From Glaciozyma antarctica PI12 (Eukaryota; Basidiomycota; Microbotryomycetes; Kriegeriales; Camptobasidiaceae), in NCBI GenBank assembly GCA_002917775.1, contig KZ627158.1, positions 406,578 through 470,577 of the forward strand: a DNA stretch of 64,000 bases. Direction: 5' to 3'. The first letter of the stretch is position 1. Every line of letters begins with the position of its first letter. Positions 60,393 through 64,000 of the stretch are shown piece after piece. The notes under the pieces are model-generated. The model did not search any database. It saw nothing but the letters and a program-made list of their open reading frames with translations, and had not been told where the DNA came from. The position numbers and the translations under genes are program-made.

Positions 60393-60715
60393 CTGGTGTT
60401 GGACGACGGAGGGAGGGAAGTGAGTAGGAATGGGGGGGGACTGGGAGGGAGGTTCAAGAGGTGGACGCGCTGGTGATCGAGCTGGAGTTCTGATGGTGCA
60501 GGCGACAGGCCGGGGGTGACGGCACTCTGGCTGAGTTGGTGCTGCAGTGGAGCTGGAGATGGTGAGCTTGAGAGGAAGTGGCGAAGTTGAAGTGGAAGAA
60601 GACGAAGAGAGAGAAAGCCCTCGAGCCAACGCGCGAAACTCGAGCCTCGAGTTGAAATTTTGGTCAACTCGTTACAACCTCCTGTCCCGCTCCCCTTCAT
60701 TCCTCCAACTCTCGC
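60393..60715. other. Spacer, BRE1 leader and ArfGAP 3' end
   Basis: The 323 bp lie between two minus-strand genes. Most of it (60393-60629) stays open in the BRE1 frame and is either BRE1 leader or an N-terminal extension. Nothing else is evident. Confidence 0.45.
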
Positions 60716-62298
<1,583 letters not shown>

Positions 62299-63967
62299 CG
62301 TGGCCGGGTACGTGGGCGTTCCTCGAGGTTCGTCGAGGGGTTGGGGCGCGGATGGGGCGGTTGGGCGAGGTTGGGAAGCTGCGGTGCGGGGCTTTGGAGG
62401 TTGTTTAGCTCCGCGTGGAGGTGTGGGAGGTGGGTGGGGAACTGCTGAGCGAGGAGGAGGGAGGGGGGTCCGCGCTGAGCTGGACACGTTGATCCCAAAT
62501 CTCGCTACCGAACCCTCCCCTCCTCCCTCCCTTCCTTTTGCCGTATCGACTTCAAAACATCGCCCAAAAATCACTGCTGCATCCTCGACCGTTGTCTCTC
62601 TTCCTCGATTGCGGCTTCAGCTCCTTCCCGCACCTCCACCTCGCCAAGCTCCCACCTCTGCGCTACTCAAAGCTTCTCCCCTCGTCACCACCACCCAACG
62701 CGGGCATACGCCTTGTGCCCAGGGACCATCTTCGCACTCGTTCGTCTCTATGCTCGCCAAGGAGCGTCCAAGTTGACCGAAACTGGTTCCAGCAAGGCGG
62801 GGGATTCCCCGCTCTCAATCCTCCCGATTTATGCATCACCTGATCCTGCGTTGTGCGTTCATCCTGGTTCGTCACCGCTACGATTCTCACGGGAGTCCTG
62901 TAATACACGAGATTGCGATCGAGCGATTCGGAGTGTGCCCGCGGAGCGAAATTCTTTGATACCTTGCGAGTTTCGGTCTTCAGGCCGGCGGGGAGCAGGT
63001 TGCAAGGATTGGACGGGAAAGCGAAAGCTGCCTGGAGGGTGATACGAGAGAGAACTTTTTGAGCAGCGAGCGGGACCGAAGCCGAGTGCGAAGCTTTCCA
63101 ATCTTTACGGCGTTCGTGCCAGAGCCGGAGATTCGAGTCTGAGCAGGCACAACAATGGGGCAAGGTGGAGATCGACGCAGGAGAGCAGCGGTTCCGAGGA
63201 CAGTACACCAACGTCCGACTGCACCTTGTCTCTGCAACGACGCTCCTTCGCGTTCGAGCCTTGCGCGTTCGAGCCTCGACGGAGTGATCCGATTATAATA
63301 GGACCGCGTTATCCCTCCTTATCCCAGTTGCCAACGCTGCTTAATTGCTTACCCCGCACCGAATGCGGACAAAGAGCGTCGCCTTTTGGCCGCAGTCGGC
63401 GCAGGGCCGTCCCTTTCAACCACGCGGTGAGCGAGGGCCTGGAACTGCCTGAATTCGAGTCCGCTCTGAGAGCTGAGCCCATCGAGGGCACCCGATACGA
63501 ACGAAGGAGTTCCCTCTATCATGGCGCCAGGACGGGGGGAGGAGGCGCGAGGATTGCATTACCCCAGCTCGGTCGGTACCTTTGGTTGCGATTCGGAATT
63601 TGACTTTTCTGAGTTCGCCCTGGCCGCTCTCGGTCCCTCGCGCGGCTTCTACGGTAACCGTCGAACGACCCGAACACTTCCGCGACTCCTTCGATAGATT
63701 CGGGCAGATGGCCGCAGAACGAATCGGAATTCCAGGCCTGCGCCATTGTTGGGGTTCCTCTGCCCGAGTTCTTACGCTGACCGACGGGCTCTGCGCCGCG
63801 TGCCCAGTGCTGAACGACGTCTAGACCTGAATCCCCAGATCGCAGAGCACGGGGCTCCACACTAGCGCGAGTAGGAGCGTTCTTATTGATCTTCTCGTCG
63901 TCTTGCCCTTCTCTTCAGCAAACCAACCTCGCCTCCTCACCAGTCGTTGTCAACGCTCAACTCCAGC
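62299..63967. promoter_or_regulatory. Longest intergenic region, upstream of the right-edge gene
   Basis: This 1,669-bp region shows no convincing coding frame, although several shadow ORFs cross it. It starts with the ArfGAP promoter. A 13-base direct repeat, CGCGTTCGAGCCT, occurs at 63249-63261 and 63264-63276. An 11-base inverted repeat, ACGGTAACCGT, lies at 63651-63661. The last 90 bases are a CT- and CAAC-rich leader for the gene starting at 63968. An unannotated non-coding RNA cannot be excluded. Confidence 0.45.
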
Positions 63968-64000
63968 ATGACCAAGCAAGTCAACGACGTTACACCTGAC
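63968..64000 (+). CDS. Start of an unidentified gene at the right edge (partial)
   Basis: An ATG follows a strongly pyrimidine-rich leader (CTTGCCCTTCTCTTCAGC and CCTCGCCTCCTCACC) and reads MTKQVNDVTPD to the edge of the window. Eleven residues are too few to name it. The long upstream region and the leader type suggest a well-expressed or regulated gene. Confidence 0.5.
   Translation, partial: MTKQVNDVTPD

Noticed and set aside
63130-63140. GATTCGAGTCT resembling a tRNA T-loop
   Set aside because: The last stem pair of the T-arm is A-C and no acceptor stem surrounds it.
62663-63211. 182-codon minus-strand frame in the right intergenic region
   Set aside because: No recognisable domain or leader. 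Cys-, Arg- and Pro-rich composition is like that of other non-coding frames here.

Overview
The window is GC-rich nuclear DNA of a fungus, most likely a red basidiomycete yeast of the Rhodotorula/Rhodosporidium group. The signs are densely packed protein-coding genes, each cut by many introns of about 50-60 nt. Donors are GTGCGT, GTGAGT or GTACGT, the branch sites look like CTGAC or CTAAC, and the acceptors are CAG or TAG. Coding sequence shows strong G/C bias at third positions, and intergenic spaces are often only 10-400 bp. I found no tRNA, rRNA, CRISPR, virus-like or transposon sequence. Organism assignment is inference from gene content and style, not from a search.

Layout, left to right. 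1-2.8 kb: two TFIIH subunits face each other tail to tail (cyclin H, cut by the left edge, and p62/Tfb1). 3.1-7.3 kb: a Yak1-type DYRK kinase. 8.5-12.9 kb: NADPH-cytochrome P450 reductase, then an Apd1-like thioredoxin-fold ferredoxin fused to an adrenodoxin-type [2Fe-2S] domain. 13.1-16.7 kb: a PlsB/DHAPAT-type acyltransferase. 17.1-19.3 kb: a CNNM/Mam3-like protein. 19.7-23.6 kb: a membrane-anchored spermidine-synthase-like protein and methylthioribose-1-phosphate isomerase. 24.5-26.1 kb: a low-complexity protein whose C-terminus resembles ESC1/WetA-related proteins. 26.4-43.0 kb: PRP3 (minus) and an RCC1-repeat protein (plus) diverge from a 104-bp spacer, followed by telomerase reverse transcriptase and BRR2 (both minus). 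43.7-46.9 kb: a secreted, probably GPI-anchored glyoxal oxidase. 47.4-52.5 kb: cytosolic isoleucyl-tRNA synthetase and SNU23. 52.7-62.3 kb: an MFS transporter, a RING/TRAF-type zinc-finger protein, BRE1 and an ArfGAP. A new gene starts 33 nt before the right edge.

Most genes are housekeeping and are not an operon. Still, several functionally related genes are neighbours: two TFIIH subunits, three U4/U6.U5 tri-snRNP proteins (PRP3, BRR2, SNU23), two redox carriers, and a polyamine-synthase-like gene beside a methionine-salvage gene. The most distinctive single loci are the Apd1-ferredoxin fusion, the intron-rich telomerase gene, the WetA-like protein and the GPI-type glyoxal oxidase.

Several conserved host genes carry one-base discrepancies, mostly in homopolymers or at splice borders (TFB1, the CNNM gene, PRP3, ILS1). 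Together they look more like small sequence or assembly errors than biology. Automatic gene models here will break at those places.
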